The translations under genes and the position numbers were made by a program. From contig NZ_FOMQ01000004.1 of NCBI RefSeq assembly GCF_900112675.1, positions 248,001 through 312,000 of the forward strand: a stretch of 64,000 bases of DNA, in the 5' to 3' direction. Each line of letters starts with the position of its first letter. The stretch's first letter is position 1. Under the pieces are notes generated by a model. That model saw only the letters and a list, made by a program, of their open reading frames with translations. It did no database searches and was not told where the DNA came from. Origin of the DNA: Paracidovorax konjaci. GTDB taxonomy: Bacteria > Pseudomonadota > Gammaproteobacteria > Burkholderiales > Burkholderiaceae_C. This document shows positions 11,535-20,220 of this stretch, piece by piece.

Positions 11535-12724
11535 TCAGCGGCATGGACTTCGTCGGCGCCGCGACGCGCCAGGGTTTCGATTTCTACGTGAGCGTTCCGT
11601 GCTCGTACCTCACGCCGCTGCTGAATGGTGTCCTGAGCGATGCGAAGGTCGACCACATCATGGCGGCCAGCGAAGGCGAAGCCATCGGGATCGCCGCCGG
11701 GGCCTACCTGGGCGGGCGCCTGCCGGTGGTGATGATGCAGAACTCGGGCCTCGGCAATGCGGTGAACCCGCTCACGTCGCTGAACCACATCTTCAAGATT
11801 CCGTCGCTGCTGATCTGCAGCTGGCGCGGTTCCCCAGGCGTGCCGGACGAGCCGCAGCACCGGCTCATGGGAGAGATCACGCACCGCCTGCTGGACACGC
11901 TGCAGATACCGCACGGTCCGTTCCCCTGGAAGCCGGAACTCATCGGCCCCGCACTGCAGACCGCGCGCGAGGTCATCGGCCGCACGCAACTGCCCTACGC
12001 CCTGGTGGTGGACCCGGACGTTCTGGAAGCCGAGGAGCTCAAGGCCGTGGGGCTGGTGCGACCGCCGTCGGCCACGCTGCACCGTCTGGGTGACCCGGCG
12101 GTGCCCCTGCCCAGCCGCGAAGAGGTGCTGCGAACGGTGGTGGCCGCCGCGCCGCCGGACGCCGGGATCATCGCGACCACCGGCAAGACCGGACGGGAGC
12201 TTTTCTGCATCGAGGACAGCCACCGCCATCTCTACCTCGTCGGCTCCATGGGGTGCGCCAGCGCCGTGGGGCTCGGAGCGGCGTTGACCACGGACCGGCC
12301 CATCATCGTGCTGGACGGCGATGGCGCCGCGCTGATGAAGCTCGGCAACCTCTCTACCATCGGCCGCTACCGCCCCGCATCGATGGTGCACCTCGTGATC
12401 GACAACGGTGTGCACGACAGCACGGGCGGGCAGCCGACCAATTCCGGCAACATCGATTTCGCGCAGATCGCGTCCGCCTGCGGCTATCAGGCCATCTACG
12501 CATGCAGCGGCATGGAGGCGGTGGCCGTGGCCTTGCGCACCGCCTTGAATTCGGTCGGGCCCCATTTCATCCACGTGCGGGTCCGTCCGGGGTCGATGAA
12601 GAACCTGCCCCGGCCCACGGTGGCGCCGCAGGAAGTCGGCCGCCGTTTCGCCCGGCACCTCCTGTCGGAAGGCCAGCCCTCGGCGCAGGCGCATCCCCAG
12701 CCGGCCCAGCCGATCGGTGCCTGA
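11531..12724 (+). CDS. ppd: Phosphonopyruvate decarboxylase
   Basis: This is a 397-residue thiamine-diphosphate enzyme. Residues 1-170 form the pyrimidine-binding domain ([35 protein letters not shown], with the catalytic glutamate). The C-terminal half holds the PP-binding GDG motif ([17 protein letters not shown], then [12 protein letters not shown]). It decarboxylates phosphonopyruvate to phosphonoacetaldehyde and pulls the unfavourable PEP mutase equilibrium forward. Sulfopyruvate decarboxylase is the nearest alternative, but a four-base ATGA overlap with PEP mutase makes the phosphonate assignment strong. AurF-like gene follows after 18 nt. Confidence 0.94.
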   Translation: MISGMDFVGAATRQGFDFYVSVPCSYLTPLLNGVLSDAKVDHIMAASEGEAIGIAAGAYLGGRLPVVMMQNSGLGNAVNPLTSLNHIFKIPSLLICSWRGSPGVPDEPQHRLMGEITHRLLDTLQIPHGPFPWKPELIGPALQTAREVIGRTQLPYALVVDPDVLEAEELKAVGLVRPPSATLHRLGDPAVPLPSREEVLRTVVAAAPPDAGIIATTGKTGRELFCIEDSHRHLYLVGSMGCASAVGLGAALTTDRPIIVLDGDGAALMKLGNLSTIGRYRPASMVHLVIDNGVHDSTGGQPTNSGNIDFAQIASACGYQAIYACSGMEAVAVALRTALNSVGPHFIHVRVRPGSMKNLPRPTVAPQEVGRRFARHLLSEGQPSAQAHPQPAQPIGA

Positions 12725-12742
12725 GCGTTCAGGACACGAGCC

Positions 12743-13702
12743 ATGACCATTGCGTACGACCTGCCGTTCGAGCGGTGGGCTTTCAATGCAAAAGTGCGCG
12801 GGGAACTTCCGACGCATCAGGCTGCGGAGCTGGACTGGGCCGAAGGGCTGCTGTTCACGCCGGAGCTGGTGCCCAGCGTCTCCCACCCGCTGGTGGCGAG
12901 GCGCGGCCCCGAGGCATCCCGGTGGCTGCTCGCCCAGGCGTTGTTCACCAACCTGGAATTCACGCAGGTGCTGGAGCATGAAGTGGTGAACCACGCGGTC
13001 TACAGCATTGCGCGGGGGCGGTCGGGCTTCGACCTCCCGCCCGCGATGGTCGCCGATGCGTGGAACATCCTGGTGGACGAGTCCTACCACGGGAAGATCA
13101 CCGCCGATCTCTCCCGCCTGGCGGAGGCGCGCACCGGCATCCTGAACCAGGCGCCCAAGGTGCCGGCATTCTTCCTGCGGCTGCAGCGCGAAGTGGCACG
13201 GGCCGACCCCGCGCTCCGGCCGCTGCTGCCGATCTTCTTCTGCTCGATTTCCGAGACGCTCATCACCAAGAACCTGGTGGAGGTGCCCCGGGATCCGCGG
13301 GTCATCGCCCCCGTCCGGCAGGTGATGAAGGACCACGCGGAAGACGAAAGCAAACACCACCGTTTCTTCGCGAGCTTCATCTCGCAGGCCTGGCCGCAGC
13401 TGCCCGAAACGTTCAAGGCCCAGATCGGCCCCCTGTTGCCGAAATTCATGGCGATCTTCATCGACCCGGACATCGTCGCCGTGCGCAGCCAGCTCCGGCA
13501 GATCGGGCTCGGCGAGGACGATGCCCAGCAGGTCATCTTCGACTGCTATTCCGAAAGCAGCCTGGCGGAATCGCGCCGCAACGGGGCGCGGGCGTCGCTC
13601 AGTGCCTTGCGCAAGGCAGGCGTGGCGGGCAGTGCGCACCTGCGCGACGAAATGCACCGCTATGGCTTGTCCATGGACGTGCCGGAAGGGGTGGCGGCAT
13701 GA
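12743..13702 (+). CDS. AurF-type diiron oxygenase (putative N-oxygenase)
   Basis: This is a 319-residue helical protein that fits the AurF (p-aminobenzoate N-oxygenase) family. All seven diiron ligands are visible at the family's spacing: E78, E113 and H116 (DESYH), E171 (SISETL), then H198, E202 and H205 (HAEDESKHH). AurF enzymes use O2 to oxidise an amine to hydroxylamine or nitro. In this operon the likely substrate is an amine or amide nitrogen on a phosphonate intermediate, or an amino partner to be joined to it; this is inference. The next gene overlaps by 4 nt. The product annotation is firm at fold level and open at substrate level. Confidence 0.85.
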   Translation: MTIAYDLPFERWAFNAKVRGELPTHQAAELDWAEGLLFTPELVPSVSHPLVARRGPEASRWLLAQALFTNLEFTQVLEHEVVNHAVYSIARGRSGFDLPPAMVADAWNILVDESYHGKITADLSRLAEARTGILNQAPKVPAFFLRLQREVARADPALRPLLPIFFCSISETLITKNLVEVPRDPRVIAPVRQVMKDHAEDESKHHRFFASFISQAWPQLPETFKAQIGPLLPKFMAIFIDPDIVAVRSQLRQIGLGEDDAQQVIFDCYSESSLAESRRNGARASLSALRKAGVAGSAHLRDEMHRYGLSMDVPEGVAA

Positions 13703-14397
13703 GGGCCATCATTCTGGCCGCGGGCCTCGGCAGCCGCATCCGCGGGCACACGGACAGTCCGAAGTGCCTGCTGCAGATCGACGGCAAGACCCTGCTGCAG
13801 CACCAGCTGGACGCGTACGCGGCGCTGGGGGTGTCCGACATCCACGTCATCGTCGGATACCGGAGCGAGGAAATCATCGCGGCGCTGCCCGGCCACGTGC
13901 AGCACCACCTGTACTCCCGGTATGCCGAGACCAACAACCTCTGGACGCTCGCCGCTTCCAGCAGCCTGTTGCAGGGCCCGTGCCTGGTGCAGTTCGCGGA
14001 CGTCCGGGTCGCCCGTGGCGCCCTGCTCGACCTTATGGCCAGCCCGTCGGAGGTGGCGCTGCTCGCCGATGGCCGCCAGTGCCTCGAAGGCACGATGCGC
14101 ATCCGCGCGCGGGGCGAGCTCCTGCTCGAAGTCGGCAGCCACATTCCCGTGGCCGAAGGCCACGGCAACTTCATCGGCATCGCGCGCTTCGGCGCGGCGG
14201 CTTCACCGCGGCTGGGAGCGCTGATCGCCCGATGCGTCGAGCAAGGGCAGCGGCGCCAGGACTACTACACCGCGGTGCTGCCCGAGCTGTGCTCCCAGTA
14301 CCCAGCGCATGTGGTGTGGCTCGGCGGCAAGTCGTGGGCCGAGGTCGACGACCCTTCCGACCTGGCCCGCGCCCGGTCCATTGCGTTCGATGCGTGA
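13699..14397 (+). CDS. Nucleotidyltransferase, PntC/LicC-like (putative phosphonate cytidylyltransferase)
   Basis: This is a 232-residue NTP-transferase fold protein. It begins MRAIILAAGLGSRI with SPKCLLQIDGKTLLQHQLD, the nucleotide-binding loop and PKxL lysine of sugar- and choline-phosphate nucleotidyltransferases. Related enzymes (LicC for phosphocholine, PntC for 2-aminoethylphosphonate) make CMP conjugates from CTP. In a phosphonate operon the expected reaction is CTP plus phosphonate to CMP-phosphonate. A hexose-1-phosphate substrate cannot be excluded from sequence alone. Start and stop couple it translationally to the AurF-like gene (4-nt overlap), and asnB follows after 39 nt. Confidence 0.8.
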   Translation: MRAIILAAGLGSRIRGHTDSPKCLLQIDGKTLLQHQLDAYAALGVSDIHVIVGYRSEEIIAALPGHVQHHLYSRYAETNNLWTLAASSSLLQGPCLVQFADVRVARGALLDLMASPSEVALLADGRQCLEGTMRIRARGELLLEVGSHIPVAEGHGNFIGIARFGAAASPRLGALIARCVEQGQRRQDYYTAVLPELCSQYPAHVVWLGGKSWAEVDDPSDLARARSIAFDA

Positions 14398-14436
14398 TCG
14401 CATGCGCACGACAGATATTCAGACAGGAGATTAGAG

Positions 14437-16425
14437 ATGTGTGGCTTCGTAGGCATCTTTCACCGGAATGGACAGCCATTTGAAGAACGTGGTGTGCTCC
14501 ACCGGATGAACCAGACGATCTTCCACCGCGGGCCCGACGATGCAGGGATGCACGTCTCCGGGCCGGTGGGCCTGGGGTTCCGCCGCCTGAGCGTCATCGA
14601 CGTGCCGGGCGGGCACCAGCCCATGATCGACACGGAGACGGGCGTGGCCCTGGTCTTCAACGGAGAGATCTACAACTACAAGGAACTGCGGCGGGAACTG
14701 GAAGGGGCGGGTGCCGTGTTCCGGACCCGGTCGGACACGGAAGTGCTGCTGCGCAGCTTCATCCGCTGGGGCGCACAGTGCGTGGACCATCTCTCGGGCA
14801 TGTTCGCGTTCGCGGCATGGGATCCCCGGGCCGGCACCCTGACGGTGGCGCGGGACCGTCTGGGCGTCAAACCCTTCTATTGGACGGAGATCGGAAACGA
14901 CTTCCTGTTCGCCTCCGAGGTCAAGGCGTTCTTCCAGCACCCGAAGTTCCACAAGCGTGCCAGCCTGGACGGTATCTCGAGCTACCTGTCGTTCCGCCAG
15001 CCGGTCTGGGAGCAGACGTACTTCGAAGGGGTGCACAAGCTGCTGCCAGGAGAAATGATGGTGGTGGCGCCGCAGCAACTGCACCGCCGCCGCTACTGGT
15101 CGCTGCCCGTGCCCCGTCCCGACCACCGCAAGACCGAGGCCATGTGGCAGGAGGAACTCAAGGAGAAACTGGACACCGCCGTGCGCCGGTGCCTGGTGGC
15201 CGACGTGCCCCTGGGGGCCTACCTCAGCGGCGGGCTCGATTCGAGCATCCTGGTGGCGTTGATGGCCAAAAACATGAACACCAGGCCGCAGACGTTCTCG
15301 ATCGGCTATGGCGTCCACGGCTATGACGAGGGCGAATACGCGCTGGAGGTCGCCAAGGCGGTCGGTGCCGAACACACCCATCTGACGATCGATCAGAAGG
15401 AATACGTCGAGGGAATGGGCCCCTTGATCGAGCAGTGCGATGCGCCGCTGATGATCCCGCAGATGGTGGCGGTGCTCAAGCTGTCGAAGGAAATACGGCG
15501 CCACGTGAAGGTCGCCCTGTGCGGCGACGGCGCAGATGAGCTGTTCGGTGGCTACGGGCGGGTGATGCGGTCGCCGTTCGACTGGAAGAAGATCCGCTTC
15601 ATGCGCCAGGTGCTGGGCCCCGCCGCCGGTTCGCTGCAGCGCCTGGGGCGCGATCCGTACGGCCCGCTGGCCAACCTGTCGTGCGACAGCCATCTGCAGC
15701 ATTTCCTCAACGTCTACCACTGGATGCCGATCCCGGAGAAGATGGGCCTGCTCACCGGCGACGCACGGGCGCAGTTGAGGGGCGATCGCGCGACGCTGGC
15801 TTCCTTCGAAGAAGCCTTCTCCGACACGGAGGGCTGCGATCCCCACGACAGGGTGCTGCATGCCTTCCAGAAGATCCACCTCGGGTGCGTGCTCGACAAG
15901 GTCGACACCATCGGGATGCTCGCATCGCTCGAAGGGCGCGTGCCGTTCGTGGACCATGAGCTGGTGGAGACCTTCGTCCACATGCCGCACTCGCTGAAGA
16001 TGAAGTGGAACTCTCCCGCCGCCATGTTCCGGGCCTTGGGCACTTCGGCGTTCAAGGCGTCTGAGGTGCTGGACCAGAACAAGTATCTGCTGCGCCAGCA
16101 CGGGCGCTCGCTGCTTCCGCCGCATCTGGCCCACCGCAAGAAAATGGGTTTCCCCACGCCGCTGGACGACTGGTTGAAGGCGGGCATGCTGGATGACGCG
16201 CGGGAACTGCTGCTGGACCAGCGGTCCCGGGAGCGCGGCATCTTCGATGCGAAGCGGCTCGAACATTTCCTGACCCATCCCCAGTCGCTGGACTATGACT
16301 TCTACGGCAAGAAAGTCTGGATGCTGATGAACCTGGAGCTGTGGTTCCGGCGGGTCGTGGACGCGAGGGTGCAGGAGCCCGTGGCCGTCGCTGCCGAATC
16401 CGAAGCCCCGGCGCTGGCGGCGTAG
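14437..16425 (+). CDS. asnB: AsnB-type glutamine amidotransferase / asparagine synthase-like enzyme
   Basis: This is a 662-residue two-domain protein. The N-terminal class II glutaminase starts MCGFVGIFHRNG, so Cys2 becomes the nucleophile after Met removal; RLSVID and NGEIYNY are glutaminase signatures. The C-terminal synthetase has the pyrophosphatase loop SGGLDSS (residues 264-270) and CGDGADELFGGY. Such enzymes adenylate a carboxylate and transfer ammonia to it. The setting between a phosphonate CMP-transferase and phosphonoacetaldehyde dehydrogenase suggests amidation of phosphonoacetate or a conjugate rather than housekeeping asparagine synthesis. That is a context inference. AGGAG precedes the start, and the dehydrogenase begins 3 nt after the stop. 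Confidence 0.9.
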   Translation: MCGFVGIFHRNGQPFEERGVLHRMNQTIFHRGPDDAGMHVSGPVGLGFRRLSVIDVPGGHQPMIDTETGVALVFNGEIYNYKELRRELEGAGAVFRTRSDTEVLLRSFIRWGAQCVDHLSGMFAFAAWDPRAGTLTVARDRLGVKPFYWTEIGNDFLFASEVKAFFQHPKFHKRASLDGISSYLSFRQPVWEQTYFEGVHKLLPGEMMVVAPQQLHRRRYWSLPVPRPDHRKTEAMWQEELKEKLDTAVRRCLVADVPLGAYLSGGLDSSILVALMAKNMNTRPQTFSIGYGVHGYDEGEYALEVAKAVGAEHTHLTIDQKEYVEGMGPLIEQCDAPLMIPQMVAVLKLSKEIRRHVKVALCGDGADELFGGYGRVMRSPFDWKKIRFMRQVLGPAAGSLQRLGRDPYGPLANLSCDSHLQHFLNVYHWMPIPEKMGLLTGDARAQLRGDRATLASFEEAFSDTEGCDPHDRVLHAFQKIHLGCVLDKVDTIGMLASLEGRVPFVDHELVETFVHMPHSLKMKWNSPAAMFRALGTSAFKASEVLDQNKYLLRQHGRSLLPPHLAHRKKMGFPTPLDDWLKAGMLDDARELLLDQRSRERGIFDAKRLEHFLTHPQSLDYDFYGKKVWMLMNLELWFRRVVDARVQEPVAVAAESEAPALAA

Positions 16426-16428
16426 GCC

Positions 16429-17913
16429 ATGCTGAGCGAATACCTTCCTTCCGGCGAAGCGCCCGCCAAGGCGGCGCTGCCGTCCCGGGTGCGCCACGAG
16501 GACTGGAGAATCTGCGGGGAGCGCCTGGGCGCGCCGGAGCGCCTGGAGGTGCTCTTCCCCTACACCGGCGAGACCGTGGGATCGGTGCCCCTCGCCCAGC
16601 CGGACGACGCCAGGCAGGCGCTCCAGCGCGCCCACGCGTTCCGCCCGGGACTGTCCCGCTACGAACGGCACCTGATCCTCGGCCGGGCCCGCGAGCTGCT
16701 CCTGGCGCGGTCGACCGCCTTCGCATCCTCGATCGTCGCCGAGAGCGGCCTGTGCATCCGCGATGCGCGGCACGAGGTGCTGCGGGCCGCCGACGTGCTC
16801 GCCAGTGCTGCGGCGCAGGTGCTGGTGGACGACGGCAAAGTCTTCTCCTGCGACATCGGTCCCCACGGGCGCAAGCGCAAGGTCTACACGCAGCGCGACC
16901 CGCTGCTGGGCGTGATCGTCGCGATCACCCCGTTCAACCACCCGCTCAACCAGGTCGTGCACAAGGTGGCGCCTTCCGTGGCGAGCAACAACCGGATGGT
17001 GCTCAAGCCCAGCGAGAAGACGCCGCTCACCGCGCTGATGTTCGCCGATCTGTTGTACGAGGCCGGCCTGCCCGGCCCCATGCTGACCGTGATTACCGGC
17101 AAGCCGGAAACCATCGGCGAGGTGCTGGTCGGTGCCCCCGAGGTGGACGTGGTCAGTTTCACCGGGGGCGTGGCTGCGGGCAAGGCGGTTGCCCGGGCCG
17201 CGGTGTACAAGCGTCAGATCCTGGAGCTGGGCGGCAACGATCCCATCATCGTGATGGAAGACGCCGACCTCGCCGAAGCCGTCGAATTGGCCGTGGCCGG
17301 GGCCTATCGCAACAGCGGGCAACGGTGCACGGCCGTCAAACGGATATTGGTGCACGAGAAAATCTCCGGCGCCTTCGTGGAAGCCCTGGTGGAAGCCACG
17401 TCCGCGCTCCGCGCGGGCGACCCTTTCGACGAGGCCTCCGATCTGGGAACCGTGATCGACACGGCGGCTGCGCAGGGGATCGAGCGGCGTGTCGAGGCAG
17501 CCATCGCCGCTGGCGCACGGCTGCTCTGCGGCCACCGCCGCGAGGGGGCGCTGTACACGCCCACGGTGCTCGACCATGTGCGGCCGGAGATGGACGTGGT
17601 CCGGATGGAGACCTTCGGGCCCGTGGCGCCGGTGATCCGGTTCGGCAGCATCGACGAAGCCATCCGCCTCTCCAATGCCACCGAGTTCGGCCTGTCGTCG
17701 TCGATTTGCACGAACCGCTGGGACTACATCCAGAAATTCATTGCCGAGCTGGAGGTCGGGTCTGTCAATATCCGGGAGGTCCCCGGCTACCGCCTGGAGT
17801 CCACGCCGTTCGGCGGCATCAAGGATTCCGGCCTGGGGTTCAAGGAAGGGGTGATCGAGGCGATGCACTCCTTCTCCAACATCAAAACCTACTCGCTCCC
17901 CTGGGAAGGGTGA
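16429..17913 (+). CDS. Aldehyde dehydrogenase, PhnY-like (phosphonoacetaldehyde dehydrogenase)
   Basis: This is a 494-residue NAD(P)-dependent aldehyde dehydrogenase. The catalytic cysteine is C300 in NSGQRCTAVKR, with the adjacent arginine and nearby lysine of phosphonoacetaldehyde dehydrogenases (PhnY), where they bind the phosphonate. The FNHPLNQVVHK segment supplies the second PhnY-type histidine. LELGGNDPIIV carries the general base. It should oxidise phosphonoacetaldehyde to phosphonoacetate. PhnY is best known from 2-aminoethylphosphonate degradation. Here no PhnW transaminase or PhnA hydrolase accompanies it, while PEP mutase and Ppd do, so a biosynthetic use is implied. Confidence 0.88.
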   Translation: MLSEYLPSGEAPAKAALPSRVRHEDWRICGERLGAPERLEVLFPYTGETVGSVPLAQPDDARQALQRAHAFRPGLSRYERHLILGRARELLLARSTAFASSIVAESGLCIRDARHEVLRAADVLASAAAQVLVDDGKVFSCDIGPHGRKRKVYTQRDPLLGVIVAITPFNHPLNQVVHKVAPSVASNNRMVLKPSEKTPLTALMFADLLYEAGLPGPMLTVITGKPETIGEVLVGAPEVDVVSFTGGVAAGKAVARAAVYKRQILELGGNDPIIVMEDADLAEAVELAVAGAYRNSGQRCTAVKRILVHEKISGAFVEALVEATSALRAGDPFDEASDLGTVIDTAAAQGIERRVEAAIAAGARLLCGHRREGALYTPTVLDHVRPEMDVVRMETFGPVAPVIRFGSIDEAIRLSNATEFGLSSSICTNRWDYIQKFIAELEVGSVNIREVPGYRLESTPFGGIKDSGLGFKEGVIEAMHSFSNIKTYSLPWEG

Positions 17914-17940
17914 AGGCGGGCGCATGAGAGGAGAGCTGGC

Positions 17941-18765
17941 GTGGTCTATGCCTTGTTGGTGTTCACGGGAGTGGTGACGGGCTTCCTGTCCGGGCTGCTC
18001 GGCGTGGGGGGCGGCTTCCTCATGGTGCCCGTATTCATCATCCTGCTGCCGATGCAGTTCCCCCTGGAGACGGCGACCCTTCCGCAGGTGGCCGTGGCTA
18101 CCGCGCTGGCGGCCACCGTCCCGGCGACGGCCAGCGCGGTGTACGCCCAGTACCAGCGCGGGGCGCTGCCCATCTCGTGGGTGAGGCGCCTGGCTCCCTT
18201 TGCCGCGGCCGGCGCGGCCTTGGGGGCCGTGCTGGCGGGGCTGGTGCATGGCGTCTGGGTGGCTTCGGTCTTCAGCGTGTATGCGGCGTATTTCGGGGTG
18301 CGCATGCTGCGTGGCGCGGGAACGCCCCGGGTGGCCGGGGATGCGGAAGCCCCGCCGGGGCTGGCACAGCGTGTCCCGCCGCGCGCCATCGGCGCGATGA
18401 TCGGCATGTTCAGCGCGACGGCGGGCGTCGGCGGCGCCAGCCTCACGATTCCCTATCTGCTGGCGCAGCGCGATCCCGTGGACATGCGCCATGCCGTCGC
18501 CGCGGGAAGTGCGGTCGGCCTCTCGATCGCGCTGGTGGGCGCGTGTGCGTTCGCATTGGGGCCGACCCCGGCCATCGCCCCGACGCCGGGGCTGCTGGGG
18601 CTCGTCTGCTGGAGTGCCGCCATCGCCGTGGCCGCGCCTGCCGCATTCCTCGCGCCCTGGGGCGTATCCGTGTCGCACCGGCTGCCGACCCAGCGGCTCA
18701 AGCGCGCGTTCGGCTTCGTGATGCTCTTGGCCTCGGTGGTCACCGTGTGGAAGGTCTTCGGCTGA
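17941..18765 (+). CDS. TauE/SafE family membrane permease (putative exporter)
   Basis: This is a 274-residue polytopic protein with about eight membrane segments. It starts with GUG, supported by GAGGAG 7 nt upstream. The duplicated TauE/SafE repeat is visible as FLSGLLGVGGGFLMVPVF in the N-terminal half and IGMFSATAGVGGASLTIPYL in the C-terminal half. Family members move small anionic organosulfur or carboxylate compounds such as sulfite and sulfoacetate. A phosphonate product or phosphonoacetate is chemically similar, so an export role in this operon is reasonable. Its stop overlaps the start of the Fic-like gene by one base. Confidence 0.88.
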   Translation: MVYALLVFTGVVTGFLSGLLGVGGGFLMVPVFIILLPMQFPLETATLPQVAVATALAATVPATASAVYAQYQRGALPISWVRRLAPFAAAGAALGAVLAGLVHGVWVASVFSVYAAYFGVRMLRGAGTPRVAGDAEAPPGLAQRVPPRAIGAMIGMFSATAGVGGASLTIPYLLAQRDPVDMRHAVAAGSAVGLSIALVGACAFALGPTPAIAPTPGLLGLVCWSAAIAVAAPAAFLAPWGVSVSHRLPTQRLKRAFGFVMLLASVVTVWKVFG

Positions 18766-20195
18766 TGCCCGCGGCGACGCTGCCGGCCCCCGTGCGCATG
18801 GAAGCGGGCCGTGCACGGTGCGTCGGCGAGCCGGGCGAAGGCCTTCTGCTGGTCGAAGGGCCGGACGGCCGGCCTGAACTGGTCGCAGCCATCGCCGGGA
18901 TGGTCGGCCGCCGTGCTTCCATCGACCGCCTCTGCGATGCGGTGGCGCGCAGTGGCCTCGAGGGGACGGTGGCGGTGGACCCGCTGACCGATGTCCTTGC
19001 ATACCGCGAGCCCCTGCACCGCCTGCCGGCGGGCGGTGCCGGGGAGGCCATCGACCGCTTCCGCGGGCAGTTGGCCTGGGCACGGCAGCATTGCGGCCTG
19101 CCGGCGATGCCGCGGATCCCTGCGCCCGACCCCGTGCACGCGCTGGCCGCGCTGCATGGCCTCTTCGCGCACTGCACACCCCGGGAACTGAGTGTGCGCG
19201 GCCCGGGGAGCGGGCCGCAGGCCACGGACCTGCTCAACGCAGTGAGTTGCCTGCTGTTCGAGGTTCTGGCGCTGCGGGCACCGGCGCAGCCGCAAGAAGC
19301 CGTGCTGGCGCGCCTTCGGGACGACGTGGATGCCGTGCTGCCCGGCACGGCTGCGGGCCTGGTGATCCGCAACGCCATCGCCATCGCGCTGGAGACGGTC
19401 CGCACGCGCGACACCTTGCCCGAGCCGTACCGGCTGGCGCACCACGACGCGTGGGCCTGCTACCTGTTCATGGACGCGAGCGACTGGTCTTCCGAACTCG
19501 GGCGCCACCATTTCGAGAATGAACTGGGCTACATGGCCGGCTGCCTGCAGGCGCTGCGGCGTCTCGCATCGCTGGGCGATGCACCCCTGACCGCCGCCAC
19601 CCTGATGGAAATCCACGACGTCGCGATCGGCAAGTCCTTCCGGAGGGCCCCGGAACCCATGCAGGACCGGTTCCAGACGGGGTACCGCTCGAAGGAGGTT
19701 TCCTTTGCCTTGATGGATGGACGCAATTGCTCCGCCGCAGGCCTGGCGGAGTTCTTCGCCTCGCCGGAGGCCGGCACGGGCTGGATCACTGTCGGTGAAG
19801 GCGAGGGCGGAGGCGGCCTGCAGTTGAAGGCGAACGCCATGCCTTCGCTCGATTGCGAGCGCAAGGCTGACGAAATCCTGGCCGCCTATTACCGGCAACT
19901 CGGCGCGATCGAAGGCAGCGCCCCGGATGCCGAGGCGATGCGGATCGCAGCTTTGGTGCGCTGCTGCCAGAGCCTGGACAGGCACCATCTGTTCGCAGAC
20001 GCCAACATCCGCACGATCGGGTACCTGTGCATGAACAAGTTGCTGTGGGATCTCGGTATGGAGCCCGCGGTGCTGGAGTACCCGAAAGTCTTCGACATGT
20101 GCTCGGTGGCCGAAGTAGTGGACGCCGTGCGCCGCGGGCAGCAGCGGTTCCGCGCGCTGCGGCAGGCGGTGCAGCGCCCCGGGTGCGGCCATTGA
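18765..20195 (+). CDS. Fic-fold protein with a degenerate catalytic motif
   Basis: This is a 476-residue cytosolic protein with no signal or membrane segment. Residues 1 to about 220 match nothing I recognise. The C-terminal half looks like a Fic domain: MEIHDVAIGKSF and FQTGYRSKEV correspond to the conserved segment before the active site. Residues 408-417 read HLFADANIRT, against the canonical HPFxDGNGRxxR. The catalytic His, the Phe, the metal-binding Asp, the Asn and the first Arg are kept. Two glycines are replaced by Ala and Ile, and the final Arg is lost. Fic enzymes transfer AMP, UMP or, in AnkX, phosphocholine from CDP-choline. It overlaps the permease by one base, so it belongs to the phosphonate operon. 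Confidence 0.7.
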   Translation: MPAATLPAPVRMEAGRARCVGEPGEGLLLVEGPDGRPELVAAIAGMVGRRASIDRLCDAVARSGLEGTVAVDPLTDVLAYREPLHRLPAGGAGEAIDRFRGQLAWARQHCGLPAMPRIPAPDPVHALAALHGLFAHCTPRELSVRGPGSGPQATDLLNAVSCLLFEVLALRAPAQPQEAVLARLRDDVDAVLPGTAAGLVIRNAIAIALETVRTRDTLPEPYRLAHHDAWACYLFMDASDWSSELGRHHFENELGYMAGCLQALRRLASLGDAPLTAATLMEIHDVAIGKSFRRAPEPMQDRFQTGYRSKEVSFALMDGRNCSAAGLAEFFASPEAGTGWITVGEGEGGGGLQLKANAMPSLDCERKADEILAAYYRQLGAIEGSAPDAEAMRIAALVRCCQSLDRHHLFADANIRTIGYLCMNKLLWDLGMEPAVLEYPKVFDMCSVAEVVDAVRRGQQRFRALRQAVQRPGCGH

Positions 20196-20220
20196 TTTGT
20201 CAGTCCCTTTGGAGAATCTC

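Noticed and set aside
11531-12724. Reading the decarboxylase as sulfopyruvate decarboxylase or acetolactate synthase
   Set aside because: It is translationally coupled to PEP mutase, and the length and ThDP domain order fit phosphonopyruvate decarboxylase.
14431-19179. 1582-codon open frame on the minus strand opposite asnB, the dehydrogenase and the permease
   Set aside because: The plus-strand genes have clear motifs and ribosome-binding sites. The antisense frame is low-complexity and arises from high third-position GC.
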